Positions 1-8,927 of a stretch of DNA of 37,150 nucleotides are shown in pieces. A program made the position numbers and the translations under genes. The notes below the pieces were generated by a model that saw nothing but the letters and a program-made list of their open reading frames with translations, searched no databases and was not told the DNA's origin. Source of the DNA: Planctomycetales bacterium (GTDB lineage: Bacteria; Planctomycetota; Planctomycetia; Pirellulales; Pirellulaceae); assembly GCA_020427005.1 (NCBI GenBank), contig JAGQOY010000053.1, positions 1 through 37,150 of the forward strand. The letters are read 5' to 3'. Every line of letters begins with the position of its first letter. Positions within the stretch are counted from its first letter, which is position 1.

Positions 1-3
1 GGA

Positions 4-2256
4 TCATACTTGCATCGATTCCTGAATGGCAGCATCCGTCGTAGATCTCTTAGGGAATGTCTGAGTTCCGAGTATCCCACCGCTGAATCCCTGCGTCGAA
101 AATCGATTGATGACGATAGCTAGATTCGTAATCGGGATTCGATCCAGCATCTGTCTTACGAGAATTGTCTTACTTCGTGAATTCCGATCCGCTCTGAGTA
201 CAAGAATCATCTGATCGGTTTGGGAGGCCAATACTAAAGGATCCGAGGCATTGAGTAATGGTTCGGTATCGATGATCACGTGATCATAAGCGTTACGCAT
301 CCAGCCGAGCAATTCGCTGAATCGAGAAGATGTAAAAAGCTCGCAAGGTCCTTCGTCCACAGGGCCAATCGGCATCAAAGAAAGATTTGATACCGAAGTT
401 CCGCAAATGGCATCCACAGGTTCGACATCTGATTGGATACATGAGGTCAAGCCTACCTCTGGTCTCTTTACACCAAATAATTCGAGCTGACAGGGGTGAT
501 GGAAATCCGTTTCAACCAACAAGACGCGTTTGCCCGTTTGTGCGATACTGACGGCCAAATTAGCCGCCACTGTACTAGCGCCGTCGGCAAAAGTCGTACT
601 GGTGATTTGAATTACATGGGCAGGTCCCTCGACGGCATCCCCAAGTGCTGTTCGCAGTGAGCGGATGGCCTCAGAGGGTGCAGATCGAGGGCGGTGGTAC
701 GCCTTGACTATCGGATCTACGTTTCCAGTTTCGAGAGCTCGTTTGTTCGAGGACTCTTCATTCATACGTGGTATCATGCCCACTATCGGTGCTCGGAGCG
801 TCTGAGCAATTTGTGAGTGCGAACGAAAACTGTCGTCGACCAGTTCCAATCCCAATCCCAAAATACACCCGAATAGCATCCCCACGACGGCTGCTACCGG
901 GAGCACGATGCGTCCTCGGGGACTAATCTTCATTCCCACTCTGGGTGGAGCAATGACCTTTGTTTCAAATCCGCCATAGTCTTTGACGAGGCTGGCCTCT
1001 TGCAATCGCGTAAGGATAACGTCATACAACGCTTCAGTCCGTTCGATTCCGCGCTGATGGCTCATGTCTTTAAGTTTGTAGAAACTATGTTCTTTCGCTG
1101 CCTCATGCTCTCGATCATACAATTCAGCGAGAATTGATTCAGCGGTCTCCAGGCTCTGAACTTCTTGCCGCAAATATTCAAAGTACGTAGCCACCGGGTC
1201 TTGTTGATCTTCAGATGGCAGGCTATTTGATGTAGCAAAATCGACGTTGTGGGCCGCTGATGGAAGTGCATATAAGCTCCGCAATTCTTCAATGCGTTGC
1301 CGCATCGACAGTACATGCGGATGGTTGGGACCCAGGTTTTCAGTCAATCCTTGTTCCGCATCAATTAGTTGCACCAGCTGGTTTTCCACAACGGCGGATC
1401 TTTCAGGCAAACCGTTTTCAGCCGTCGCATGCTGTCTCATTTCGAATACCCGCGCTAACATTTGCTGCTCGTCAGCTCCGGCCTGACGCGCTGATTCAAG
1501 CGCCGCCAGCTGTGACTGAACTTCCGCTTTTCGTAATAATAGATCCGAACGACGCAGCTCAATGCTTGCCAATCGATTCTCAAGTGGATTGATCTCTTCA
1601 GATCCGTTGGCGACTAACGGAGACGCTTGGCGAAATTTGCTGTAAGTTTCCTCTTGCGAAGCCAAATCGTTTTGCAATAGGTCTCGAGCCTCTGCAATTA
1701 AATCAACTGTCCGATCGGACATTCCGCGATAAACTTCCTGATGGAAGGCCTCGTAGCTATCGAGCAGCGCCTGCACAACTACTGCCGCATCCTCTGGAAC
1801 ACTGCATCGAAAGTACACGGTCATGATGCTGTCCGCATTCTCACCTAACTCTCGAGAACCACCTTCGACTTCTAGGCCTTCAAGGATCTCATCTACTAGC
1901 TCCTCTGGGTCTTCAAGATCCTGAAAACTCTCAAGGGCCGCCAGGTTGGACGTCTGGATAGCGCGTTCCACAATGACCGGGCTTGCGATGATTGCTAGGT
2001 GCGTTGCCAAGTAGTCCTCAAAACCGGACTCATAGTGCAAGTCGCCTGTTACTGCCTGAGGACGCTTTTGAATCACCAGTACGTCTGCACTTGACTCAAA
2101 TTGCGGCGTGGCCAACATCCAGTAGGCTACGCCCAAGAGAATGGCAATTACTGTGCAGGCAATAATGCACAATCGCTGTCGCCAAAAAATTTCTAATAAG
2201 TCGAGTGTTGAAGGAGAGCCGAATCGCTCGGTCACGCTCCCAGAAGAAATCGGCAT
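4..2256 (-). CDS. Wzc-like polysaccharide co-polymerase with degenerate BY-kinase domain
   Basis: The protein is built like a Wzz/Wzc co-polymerase, which controls chain length during capsule or exopolysaccharide export at the inner membrane. An N-terminal Wzz domain with a first membrane segment (about residues 55-75, numbered from the upstream GTG at 2337) is followed by long coiled-coil periplasmic helices. Next come a VIAPPRVGMKISPRG stretch, a second membrane segment near 470-495, and a C-terminal bacterial tyrosine-kinase fold. The kinase motifs are altered. Walker A reads FADGASTVAANLA, with Ala587 where the invariant Lys is expected. Walker A' reads VETD, and Walker B reads HVIIDTEP. 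No tyrosine cluster is present at the C-terminus. The long frame opens at GTG 2337, but I prefer ATG 2256, which has GGTGG upstream and removes a Ser/Arg-rich leader not typical of the family. Fold confidence is high; kinase activity is doubtful. Confidence 0.85.
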   Translation of the reverse strand: MPISSGSVTERFGSPSTLDLLEIFWRQRLCIIACTVIAILLGVAYWMLATPQFESSADVLVIQKRPQAVTGDLHYESGFEDYLATHLAIIASPVIVERAIQTSNLAALESFQDLEDPEELVDEILEGLEVEGGSRELGENADSIMTVYFRCSVPEDAAVVVQALLDSYEAFHQEVYRGMSDRTVDLIAEARDLLQNDLASQEETYSKFRQASPLVANGSEEINPLENRLASIELRRSDLLLRKAEVQSQLAALESARQAGADEQQMLARVFEMRQHATAENGLPERSAVVENQLVQLIDAEQGLTENLGPNHPHVLSMRQRIEELRSLYALPSAAHNVDFATSNSLPSEDQQDPVATYFEYLRQEVQSLETAESILAELYDREHEAAKEHSFYKLKDMSHQRGIERTEALYDVILTRLQEASLVKDYGGFETKVIAPPRVGMKISPRGRIVLPVAAVVGMLFGCILGLGLELVDDSFRSHSQIAQTLRAPIVGMIPRMNEESSNKRALETGNVDPIVKAYHRPRSAPSEAIRSLRTALGDAVEGPAHVIQITSTTFADGASTVAANLAVSIAQTGKRVLLVETDFHHPCQLELFGVKRPEVGLTSCIQSDVEPVDAICGTSVSNLSLMPIGPVDEGPCELFTSSRFSELLGWMRNAYDHVIIDTEPLLNASDPLVLASQTDQMILVLRADRNSRSKTILVRQMLDRIPITNLAIVINRFSTQGFSGGILGTQTFPKRSTTDAAIQESMQV

Positions 2257-2519
2257 GGATTCCACCGCAATATGTATTCTTGTCCGAGTTTCGCTAACAC
2301 TGCGACGAGAACGAGAACTTAACGTTCTGCTGTTCACGCTGTACGGGGCTACAGGTAAGCGGGGCCATTTAAGGGATAATTCTAGTCACGTCATTACAAA
2401 GTTCTATAGTTCTGCGGGTATTCTGGTTTGGACTTGCCATCGCGCGCAAGGGGTTATAACGAGAGTATCTGTAAAAACACTTTCGCGTGTAGGATAAGTG
2501 TGCAAAGTGTGCCACTGTG

Positions 2520-3272
2520 TCACATGCTCGTTTCAAGCAACTCTCGCATAAGTTCGGTGTCTTGGATCTGCGCTACAAGGTCCTCAAAATTCTGAATGCT
2601 ATCCCGCAGACTGGTCGGATTCTGTTTCACACTTCTGGCAGGCGGAACAATCGTGGGAATGCTAACTGCAAGAAATTCAAATAGGTTCTTCTGCACTTTG
2701 TGTTCCAAAATCGATTCATAATCGATCCAGAACTGCGGTTGACTATCTCCCATGACCGATCGAATTCCACAATACAGTTCACGATTTGTTTCTATGTGTT
2801 GTAGCAAATCATCTAATTCAACAGTTATGCGAGGGCGCGGCTGAACCAATTCGGCGTTTGAGTAAACCTCCCATTGATTCAAGGCTTGCGCGATGCGTTC
2901 AGAGACAAAGGTCTTGATACGATTCTTACGTTGCAGAATGATCTTTTTTATGTTCTTGTTTTGCAGTACATATTCCAACACTCGGGTGCATTGCCCACGC
3001 GTCCATTTAAAACCAACCGCGCCATGTTCTGCCCCACTTTTCCATACCCTAGTCAAAAATTCGATAGGATTTTGATCTCGCTCATCGAGGGGCGTGGCAT
3101 TCAGTTCATTGGGTTGAAAATCCAGTGCAGTAAAAATACCGTGGGGATTATAGACTTCGTGATGACATAAAATCTCAGGATGTCCATTCAAAATAGTGCA
3201 CAGTAAATTGCTACCAGTTCTGGGAGCTGCAAATATCGCAAATTTTGTTGCCTCAAACATTTGATCAACCAA
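2520..3272 (-). CDS. Sulfotransferase family protein
   Basis: This 250-aa cytosolic protein begins with a hydrophobic strand followed by APRTGSNLL (about residues 15-23). That is the 5'-phosphosulfate-binding loop of PAPS-dependent sulfotransferases of the Stf0/NodH type. The segment LQRKNRIKTFVSERIAQ near residues 110-130 fits the 3'-phosphate-binding region with its Arg and Ser. It should transfer sulfate from PAPS to a carbohydrate or lipid acceptor, which cannot be identified from sequence. It starts 3 nt after the stop of the WD40 gene, so the two are almost certainly co-transcribed and probably translationally coupled. Sulfated surface glycan is a reasonable guess because a polysaccharide co-polymerase gene lies downstream on the same strand. 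Family assignment is firm; the substrate is unknown. Confidence 0.8.
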   Translation of the reverse strand: MVDQMFEATKFAIFAAPRTGSNLLCTILNGHPEILCHHEVYNPHGIFTALDFQPNELNATPLDERDQNPIEFLTRVWKSGAEHGAVGFKWTRGQCTRVLEYVLQNKNIKKIILQRKNRIKTFVSERIAQALNQWEVYSNAELVQPRPRITVELDDLLQHIETNRELYCGIRSVMGDSQPQFWIDYESILEHKVQKNLFEFLAVSIPTIVPPARSVKQNPTSLRDSIQNFEDLVAQIQDTELMRELLETSM

Positions 3273-3275
3273 TAA

Positions 3276-5147
3276 TCAGCAACTTGTAGCTACCAAGTCG
3301 GCATGTGGTCGAATCAAATGACTCGGATGCAAGCGTTGTTTCAGGGAACGCAATTCGTTGATAACGCGTAAGTCATCTGTACAAACACGGTAGGCAGTTC
3401 CGTCGTAGGATACAGCGATAACTCGATCCCCACTGCGGGTAATAGCACTGATTCCGTTCTCTGCGATTTGTCGAGTTCGAACTTCTCCTGTGGACAAATC
3501 GAATCGCATTAGAGCTCCCCAATAATTGGTGACGATAACTGTGTTTCGATCCAGAAAACAAACTGCCTTCGGGGAGCGATGGCCAAGGGAAAATGAATGC
3601 AGTAGCATGGCATCGTCGAGTCGATAAACTTTCATCGTAAAATCACGAGAGACGCTAGCAATGAAACCGCCGCTGGGTTCAATGTCTACATCGTCGACGA
3701 TAGCCATGTGACCAATGAAGCGATGGAGTAGCGAACCATTGAAATCCCACGATAGAAGAGCACCATCCGCGCTACAGCTAACTCCAATCGGCTTCACGGG
3801 GTGGAGTCTCAGGGCTTTTACCGCTCCTTCGTGAACTCCGATCCGTTTTTGAATCTGGCCCGTACGAGTGACCTGCATGATGGCACCGCTGTAGCACGCT
3901 ACAAATATGTCCTGATCAAAGCCAGTATGATGGGCCACTCGCACGCAATTTATGGGGCCTTCCCCAAGCCGAACTTCGACTTCGTTTTGGAGAAATTCGT
4001 TCTGCTTTTCGAAGATGTGTAGTTTCTGGTCATGGGCGCCACTAACCACTAAGTGTTTTTCTGCTTCCATGGTGACCGCGTTCGCCAGCATCCTTCCCGA
4101 AGCAGGTTGAACGGTCGTCAACCATGCCGCTGACTCGTCTGTCAACCGACCCAAACGTACAAAACCGTCATCACTGACAGTCGCGATCTCACCACTGGGA
4201 CTGGCCGAAACGTCATTGAGACAGAGGTTGCCCAGTTCCCTTTGTCCTACCTCGGCAAGACATTTGCCCGTTTCTGCATCCCAAACCAACACGGTGCCGT
4301 CAAACGTGCCTGCCAGAATTTTCGTTCCGTCGGGAGTCCAATTGAATGACCGTTCCCAGGTCGTCAATCTCGTCTCCAACTCAACTTTGAGTTTAAAACT
4401 ATTTGTATCCCAAATCCGAATTTTCTGGTCATAGGCAGCCGATAGGATATGGCCCGTAATCGGAGAAGTCGCCACTTTCTTGATTCCTGAGGCGTGTGCG
4501 GCGATTTCGGCCAGTGTCTCCGAGGTGTTGATATCAAAAACGCGTATCACACCATCGTCACAACCCAAAACTGCCCGCGCATGAATCGGATCAATAGCGC
4601 AGCTATCCGTTTCATTTTCAAAAGGCCCCCACGTTTTGATCAGATTACCTGTCTGCAGGTCCCATACACGTAGCGTCATGTCGTCGCCGGAGGTATAGAT
4701 TTTTCCATGGCTATATGCGACCGAAAGCACGTCTTTCTCATGCCCCTCGATAACGCGAATGATCGCTCCCGTGTCAAGATTCCATACAAGTATTCGCCAG
4801 TCTCGTGAGACCGATACTCCGACATGATCATCTACGAAAGTAAAATCTTCGACGTCGTCGCTGTGCCCGTATAGGATCGTGCGGCGTTCACGTTTCAATA
4901 AATCCCAAATAGTAACCGTGTAATCAGACGAAGAGGACGCAGCTAAGGTACCTTGTTGGTTGACAGCAATTTTATTTGCTAAATGTTCGTGGTAACCAAG
5001 TAACTCCATGCGTCCTGAATCAAGGTCTACGTAGGCGACTGCGCCGTCGTAAGCCGAACTAACCGCGGCATTGCGCCCAGGTATGCCGGCAACACATGTT
5101 ACGGGGCCTCGATGTCGAACAAATTGCTGATCGTTTGGTGTCTTCAA
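3276..5147 (-). CDS. WD40 repeat protein, about 14 repeats (double propeller)
   Basis: The whole 623-aa protein is made of WD40 repeats, with recurring GH dipeptides and strand ends such as TIWDL, LVWNL, RVWDL, RIWDT and VLVWD. By eye I count about 14 repeats, enough for two seven-bladed beta-propellers, with the last few diverged. There is no signal peptide, kinase or other fused domain, so it is probably a cytosolic scaffold. It lies 87 nt after the unrecognised 529-aa gene and 3 nt before the sulfotransferase on the same strand, suggesting that it organises or recognises their substrate. Enzymatic function is not indicated. The start is ATG 5147, giving MKTPNDQQF just before the first repeat. 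Confidence 0.85.
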   Translation of the reverse strand: MKTPNDQQFVRHRGPVTCVAGIPGRNAAVSSAYDGAVAYVDLDSGRMELLGYHEHLANKIAVNQQGTLAASSSSDYTVTIWDLLKRERRTILYGHSDDVEDFTFVDDHVGVSVSRDWRILVWNLDTGAIIRVIEGHEKDVLSVAYSHGKIYTSGDDMTLRVWDLQTGNLIKTWGPFENETDSCAIDPIHARAVLGCDDGVIRVFDINTSETLAEIAAHASGIKKVATSPITGHILSAAYDQKIRIWDTNSFKLKVELETRLTTWERSFNWTPDGTKILAGTFDGTVLVWDAETGKCLAEVGQRELGNLCLNDVSASPSGEIATVSDDGFVRLGRLTDESAAWLTTVQPASGRMLANAVTMEAEKHLVVSGAHDQKLHIFEKQNEFLQNEVEVRLGEGPINCVRVAHHTGFDQDIFVACYSGAIMQVTRTGQIQKRIGVHEGAVKALRLHPVKPIGVSCSADGALLSWDFNGSLLHRFIGHMAIVDDVDIEPSGGFIASVSRDFTMKVYRLDDAMLLHSFSLGHRSPKAVCFLDRNTVIVTNYWGALMRFDLSTGEVRTRQIAENGISAITRSGDRVIAVSYDGTAYRVCTDDLRVINELRSLKQRLHPSHLIRPHADLVATSC

Positions 5148-5234
5148 GGAAAAAATCCTGTGCTATGGAAACTTGAATCTTGTTAAACGTACTCTTAGGT
5201 GTATTGTTGCTTTCACCTATAATTCAGTGATCGC

Positions 5235-6824
5235 TCACATGCTAATCTCGGTCTTGTAGAACTTACCTGGATTTAACCAGCTACTTTCTGATTGCTGGTA
5301 TCGCTGCCAATAGTCGCCCGCACAAATGTTGTTGACGTTGACGTTTGCATAGTCAGAACCGACCAGATAGATGCGTGGGTTGCGTTTGGCAAGTCCTTCC
5401 ACAAATTGGTCGTAAATCTGCTGTCGTTCGGCAAGTGTTTTGTGCCAATTTCCGTACATCGTAAAAAATGCGTTGCTCCACCATATGATTGCTCCAGGTT
5501 CGTCGCGGACGCAATCGAACAAAGGCGTGGGGTCCTGCATAATATTGCACAATACGAATTCGTGCTTCAGCTTCCGATATGCATCCCAGTTCCTGGAAAA
5601 ACTAGTCTCGCCTTTCCACCGATGCAATTCACGCTGCCAAATCCGCTCCATGTCCTCAGCCTTGACCGTGTCTGGCGTTAGACCATCCCACAATTGGTAA
5701 AAAGTCATTGGATACGGAAAGATTTCGAAAAGGTGTTTCACAAAGTCTGGAAAATCCTTTCCATCCCAGTGATCGAGCATGTATTTTTTGATATCCAACG
5801 CTGCTTGACTGTAGTCAAAGAAAACAACTCGCGTGTCTTCATTCCACTGGTGCGTGTACAGAATGCGGTTAGGCTTAAAACCTGCTGCTACGGAATATAG
5901 TGAAGTTACCGGTGACGGAAATTCCGCGCCTGGAATTTCAATGTCTTCATAGGATTCTATATTCCAAAGAAATACGCCTTGGCGAGCACATGTTGCTTGA
6001 GGCTGTATCATCTCCAAAAACTCAAGCTGATCATTAGACAGGTCAGTGTCTGGTTGGGAGGCGTCAAAACTAGAGATATGTTCGCCAAAATAACGCGCTA
6101 TTGCTTGGCAGCCTTTTAGATTATCCCCAGATACATCCAGGATCTTGCCGCTAAGCGCATTGCCGAAACCAATGACGGGTAAATTGTTGTTCAAACTGGC
6201 AACAACAAAGTTAGTACCCATAGTAGTTGGTTGACGGCGTTGGACAGTACCAGTCGGGTAAAGCCCAGTGAGCTCTCCGTCCTGCACTTTGATCCTTGCC
6301 ATCGGAATATCTACGGGTGAATCAAAAGCCTGATCAAAGGAAAGGGGTTTCAATTTTCGATACTGCTCGAGATTGACAAGCAGTAACCCACTTTTGAAAC
6401 CATAACCATTTTCATCGCTACCTGAAAGGCAGCCAGCTACCAAGAACGAATCGTCTTGACTACTATCGCCGCCAGCGATCCAATCGAGGGATTTCTCGTG
6501 TACTAAAGAAGGTGTCCGATGTGCAGGTAACGATTCCCAACCCAGACGCCTTAGCAAAGAATCGCCGACATCACTTGCCCATTGCTGCGGAGTCCAGCGC
6601 TGTGCAACGACATAGCCATAGGGCAGGATCAGACACCAAAGATATCCCGCTGCGAGCGCCCGATCGAGAATCTCATTGATTTGAGTCGATTCAAACAATT
6701 CGTCCCGATAGTTGTAGCGAGCCCATGATATCGTGAATCCACGAAAATGTTCCGCCAGGTCAGCGTTGCCGATCTGCTCCGAAATATCCAGGATACCCAA
6801 CCCGCAGTCAAATTGCCGCATCAT
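5235..6824 (-). CDS. Unrecognised 529-aa protein (possible Rossmann/methyltransferase-like C-terminal half)
   Basis: I do not recognise the family. The protein is soluble, with no signal peptide or membrane segment. The N-terminal third contains a hydrophobic stretch with WCLILPYGYVV. The C-terminal half alternates strand and helix: RVVFFDYSQAALDIKK, then YMLDHWDGKDFPDFV, then FVLCNIMQDPTPLF, then IIWWSNAFF, then RIYLVGSDYANVNVNN. An acidic residue at a strand end followed by a later Asp/Asn-containing strand is compatible with a class I methyltransferase-like Rossmann core, but no glycine-rich loop is convincing, so this is only a suggestion. A modification enzyme in a sulfated-glycan or similar pathway is plausible from its neighbours: the WD40 and sulfotransferase genes lie downstream and ribD lies 50 nt upstream, all on the same strand. 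The start is two consecutive ATGs at 6824/6821 with no strong SD. Confidence 0.7.
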   Translation of the reverse strand: MMRQFDCGLGILDISEQIGNADLAEHFRGFTISWARYNYRDELFESTQINEILDRALAAGYLWCLILPYGYVVAQRWTPQQWASDVGDSLLRRLGWESLPAHRTPSLVHEKSLDWIAGGDSSQDDSFLVAGCLSGSDENGYGFKSGLLLVNLEQYRKLKPLSFDQAFDSPVDIPMARIKVQDGELTGLYPTGTVQRRQPTTMGTNFVVASLNNNLPVIGFGNALSGKILDVSGDNLKGCQAIARYFGEHISSFDASQPDTDLSNDQLEFLEMIQPQATCARQGVFLWNIESYEDIEIPGAEFPSPVTSLYSVAAGFKPNRILYTHQWNEDTRVVFFDYSQAALDIKKYMLDHWDGKDFPDFVKHLFEIFPYPMTFYQLWDGLTPDTVKAEDMERIWQRELHRWKGETSFSRNWDAYRKLKHEFVLCNIMQDPTPLFDCVRDEPGAIIWWSNAFFTMYGNWHKTLAERQQIYDQFVEGLAKRNPRIYLVGSDYANVNVNNICAGDYWQRYQQSESSWLNPGKFYKTEISM

Positions 6825-6874
6825 CTAGCTCTATATACTTACTGGATGCGCCCTCAGACGCAGTGAGTCACGAT

Positions 6875-7645
6875 TCAATCTGTGGTTTTATTAGCCCGCT
6901 GGTTTCCTGATTCGAACTGCCCCCATACAACCAGGTCGTTGTCAATCAGCTGGAATTGCACGTTATGGAGTTGAGGCATAGGTTGTCGTGCAAGTCGTGG
7001 ATTGACCGCGTGTAGACCTCCAATCAACTGAGGAGAAATAGCGACGAGCAACTGATCGACAACTTGTTGAGCTAGCATGTTGGTAATGACCTCCGAGCCT
7101 CCTTCTACCATGAGGGTTTGCAAGCCCATCGTTTTGAGTAAGGGAAGCAGTTGATTGAGATCTATCAGTCCTTTTTCGCAAACTGGTACTCGTAGGATCT
7201 GAGCTCCCGACTGAGTGAGCCACCTTTCTTTCTGTTCACACGCCTCTGGACCCGCAACAATGATCGGATTCAAGCAAGGATGGCAAAGCAGCTTGGCTTC
7301 CAACGGGAAACGCAAGTGCGTATCCAGAACGATGGGCTGCGGATCATTGCCATTGGCCAAGCGAACTGTAAGTTGTGGGTCATCCGAAAGAACCGTGTTA
7401 ATACCAACCAGTATCGCATCGTGAAAGCCACGAATTTGGTGAGTCATCCGCTGCGTGGCAGCATTGCTCAATTGCAATGTTCCACCACCTAACGGTGCAA
7501 TGCACCCATCAATGCTCTGCGCATAGGTAACGGTAACTATGGGATTAGTTCGGCCGCCAAGCTGGTTCCCAAGTTCTCCCAGTCGGACACGTAGTCTTTC
7601 ACAAACGTCGATTTCGGCTGTCAGCAATTCATCTTTCAAGGTCAT
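6875..7645 (-). CDS. RibD C-terminal-type diaminopyrimidine phosphate reductase, no deaminase domain
   Basis: This 256-aa protein matches the RibD_C/RIB7 reductase family of riboflavin synthesis, which uses NADPH to reduce the ribosyl side chain of the pyrimidine intermediate to ribityl. Visible signatures are VTYAQSIDGCIA near residue 40, DAILVGINTVLSDDPQLTVR near residue 75, and TLMVEGGSEVITNML near residue 175. The zinc deaminase domain that precedes this reductase in ordinary bacterial RibD (HAE and PCxxxGxTPPC motifs) is absent. The gene follows ribA after 23 nt and forms a two-gene unit with it, probably continuing into the 529-aa gene. It could be the pathway reductase working with a separate deaminase elsewhere, or a RIB7-like enzyme reducing before deamination. 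Confidence 0.85.
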   Translation of the reverse strand: MTLKDELLTAEIDVCERLRVRLGELGNQLGGRTNPIVTVTYAQSIDGCIAPLGGGTLQLSNAATQRMTHQIRGFHDAILVGINTVLSDDPQLTVRLANGNDPQPIVLDTHLRFPLEAKLLCHPCLNPIIVAGPEACEQKERWLTQSGAQILRVPVCEKGLIDLNQLLPLLKTMGLQTLMVEGGSEVITNMLAQQVVDQLLVAISPQLIGGLHAVNPRLARQPMPQLHNVQFQLIDNDLVVWGQFESGNQRANKTTD

Positions 7646-7668
7646 GAGGATAATATATCAGTCGAATA

Positions 7669-8337
7669 CTATTGAGCCTTATTTCCACCGGTTGCTGTCG
7701 GTGCTGACTCGGTTAGAGTAGCTGGACAGGCAGTTACATGGAGTAAATGGCCGAGTCTATCAGCCTTTGTCCTGAGATAGACCCTGTTCTCGTCGCGAGG
7801 AGTTGCTTCGTGTGGAACCCGTTCGACCTCTATACCGCCCTGTCTAAGTTCGCAAACTTTGTGAGGGTTGTTGGTCAATAAGCGAACTTTACTAACTCCT
7901 TGATCAACCAAAATCTCTGCGGCGATGGCATAGCTTCGGTCATCAACCGGCAGCCCTAAATGCAAGTTGGCGTCGACTGTATCCAGACCCTCATCCTGGA
8001 GCGCGTAGGCTTGAATCTTGTTCGTCAGACCAATGCCACGTCCCTCTTGGCGCAGGTAAATTAAAATCCCACGTCCGGCTGCGGAAATCGAAGTCAATGC
8101 TCGAGTCAATTGGTCTCGGCAATCGCAACGAACAGAGCCAAAGACATCACCCGAAAGACACTCTGAATGCACTCGGATCAACAAGGGATCACCCTTTAGA
8201 TCTCCCATACTCAGGCAAACGTGTTCTTGTCCCGTACCATCGTGGTAGATGGTCATTTCGAATTGCCCATGAATCGTCGGCAATTGGGCAGCGCAAACGC
8301 GCACTACCTTTTGTGCAACTGGCAGTTGCTCCTCCAT
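7669..8337 (-). CDS. ribA: GTP cyclohydrolase II
   Basis: GTP cyclohydrolase II opens the GTP imidazole ring and releases formate and pyrophosphate, the first step of riboflavin synthesis in the cytoplasm. The 222-aa protein shows the zinc-binding segment HSECLSGDVFGSVRCDC, the LRQEGRGIGL loop, and the C-terminal LLTNNPHKVCEL segment. It is a stand-alone enzyme without the N-terminal DHBP synthase (RibB) domain often fused in bacteria. The open frame extends upstream to 8463, but I place the start at ATG 8337 (MEEQLPVAQKVVRVC). It is preceded by a GAGGGG Shine-Dalgarno-like sequence, and family members usually begin here. No FMN riboswitch pattern is recognisable upstream. The reductase gene follows 23 nt downstream. 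Confidence 0.93.
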   Translation of the reverse strand: MEEQLPVAQKVVRVCAAQLPTIHGQFEMTIYHDGTGQEHVCLSMGDLKGDPLLIRVHSECLSGDVFGSVRCDCRDQLTRALTSISAAGRGILIYLRQEGRGIGLTNKIQAYALQDEGLDTVDANLHLGLPVDDRSYAIAAEILVDQGVSKVRLLTNNPHKVCELRQGGIEVERVPHEATPRDENRVYLRTKADRLGHLLHVTACPATLTESAPTATGGNKAQ

Positions 8338-8927
8338 TTTTCGCCCCTCAAAAGTAAGCAATCTAGATGTGTTAAAGAGCAAGCAACGTGCCAGAACGAA
8401 TCCGCGATTGTTTTTGTTAGAACATTCTCCGCAGGATGGCAGTAGACAAGCTAAATCGCCCAACCACCTTCTTCTAACAATGCCCTATGGATGCAAAGCA
8501 GATTCAGCGTAATTATCCAAATAACCTCGGTCAAGGATCCCGCGCCAACATGTCGCAGATGTATCCATAGTATTCGAAGAGAATGTAATCGAGCGTGGAA
8601 TTCGGACTACTGCGCTTGCCATACACATTGTTGAATCTGGAATTCTTGTGCCAATACGCACATTTCGTGTGCGAACTAGCTAGTTGGGTGCTGCTGTATT
8701 AGGCTTCAAGCAGGTCCGTTTAACCAGTTTTCCATCATGCGCTACACACCGAATTGTCGATACAACCGGTATTACCTCTCTAATCGACCGAACTATGCCG
8801 GTCGATGTGAGTAATGTCTCTTCATGTTCAACGACAAGACGCTGGCAAAGTCTCGAATTCTTTGCCCTTGATCTAAGAATCACGGAAGGACAGATTTTGA
8901 GCTTTGTTGGGGTAGTAACGGAGGTCT
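8338..8927. other. Divergent intergenic region between ribA and the 14-haem cytochrome gene
   Basis: This roughly 590-nt stretch separates the minus-strand ribA block from the plus-strand respiratory block and must carry promoters for both. I find no convincing gene, tRNA, riboswitch or hairpin in it. Short open frames exist on both strands between 8680 and 9037, but they have no recognisable motifs and the plus-strand one runs into the cytochrome gene in another frame. Confidence 0.5.

Noticed and set aside
1247..1592. Overlapping plus-strand frames within the Wzc-like gene
   Set aside because: They are shadows of the coding minus strand, without motifs or plausible starts.
2470..2495. Short hairpin plus T-run after the sulfotransferase gene on the minus strand
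   Set aside because: The stem ACAC/GTGT is only 4 bp, too weak to call a terminator despite five T residues after it.
8338..8700. Possible FMN riboswitch upstream of ribA
   Set aside because: I looked for the conserved RFN-element blocks on the minus strand and found none.
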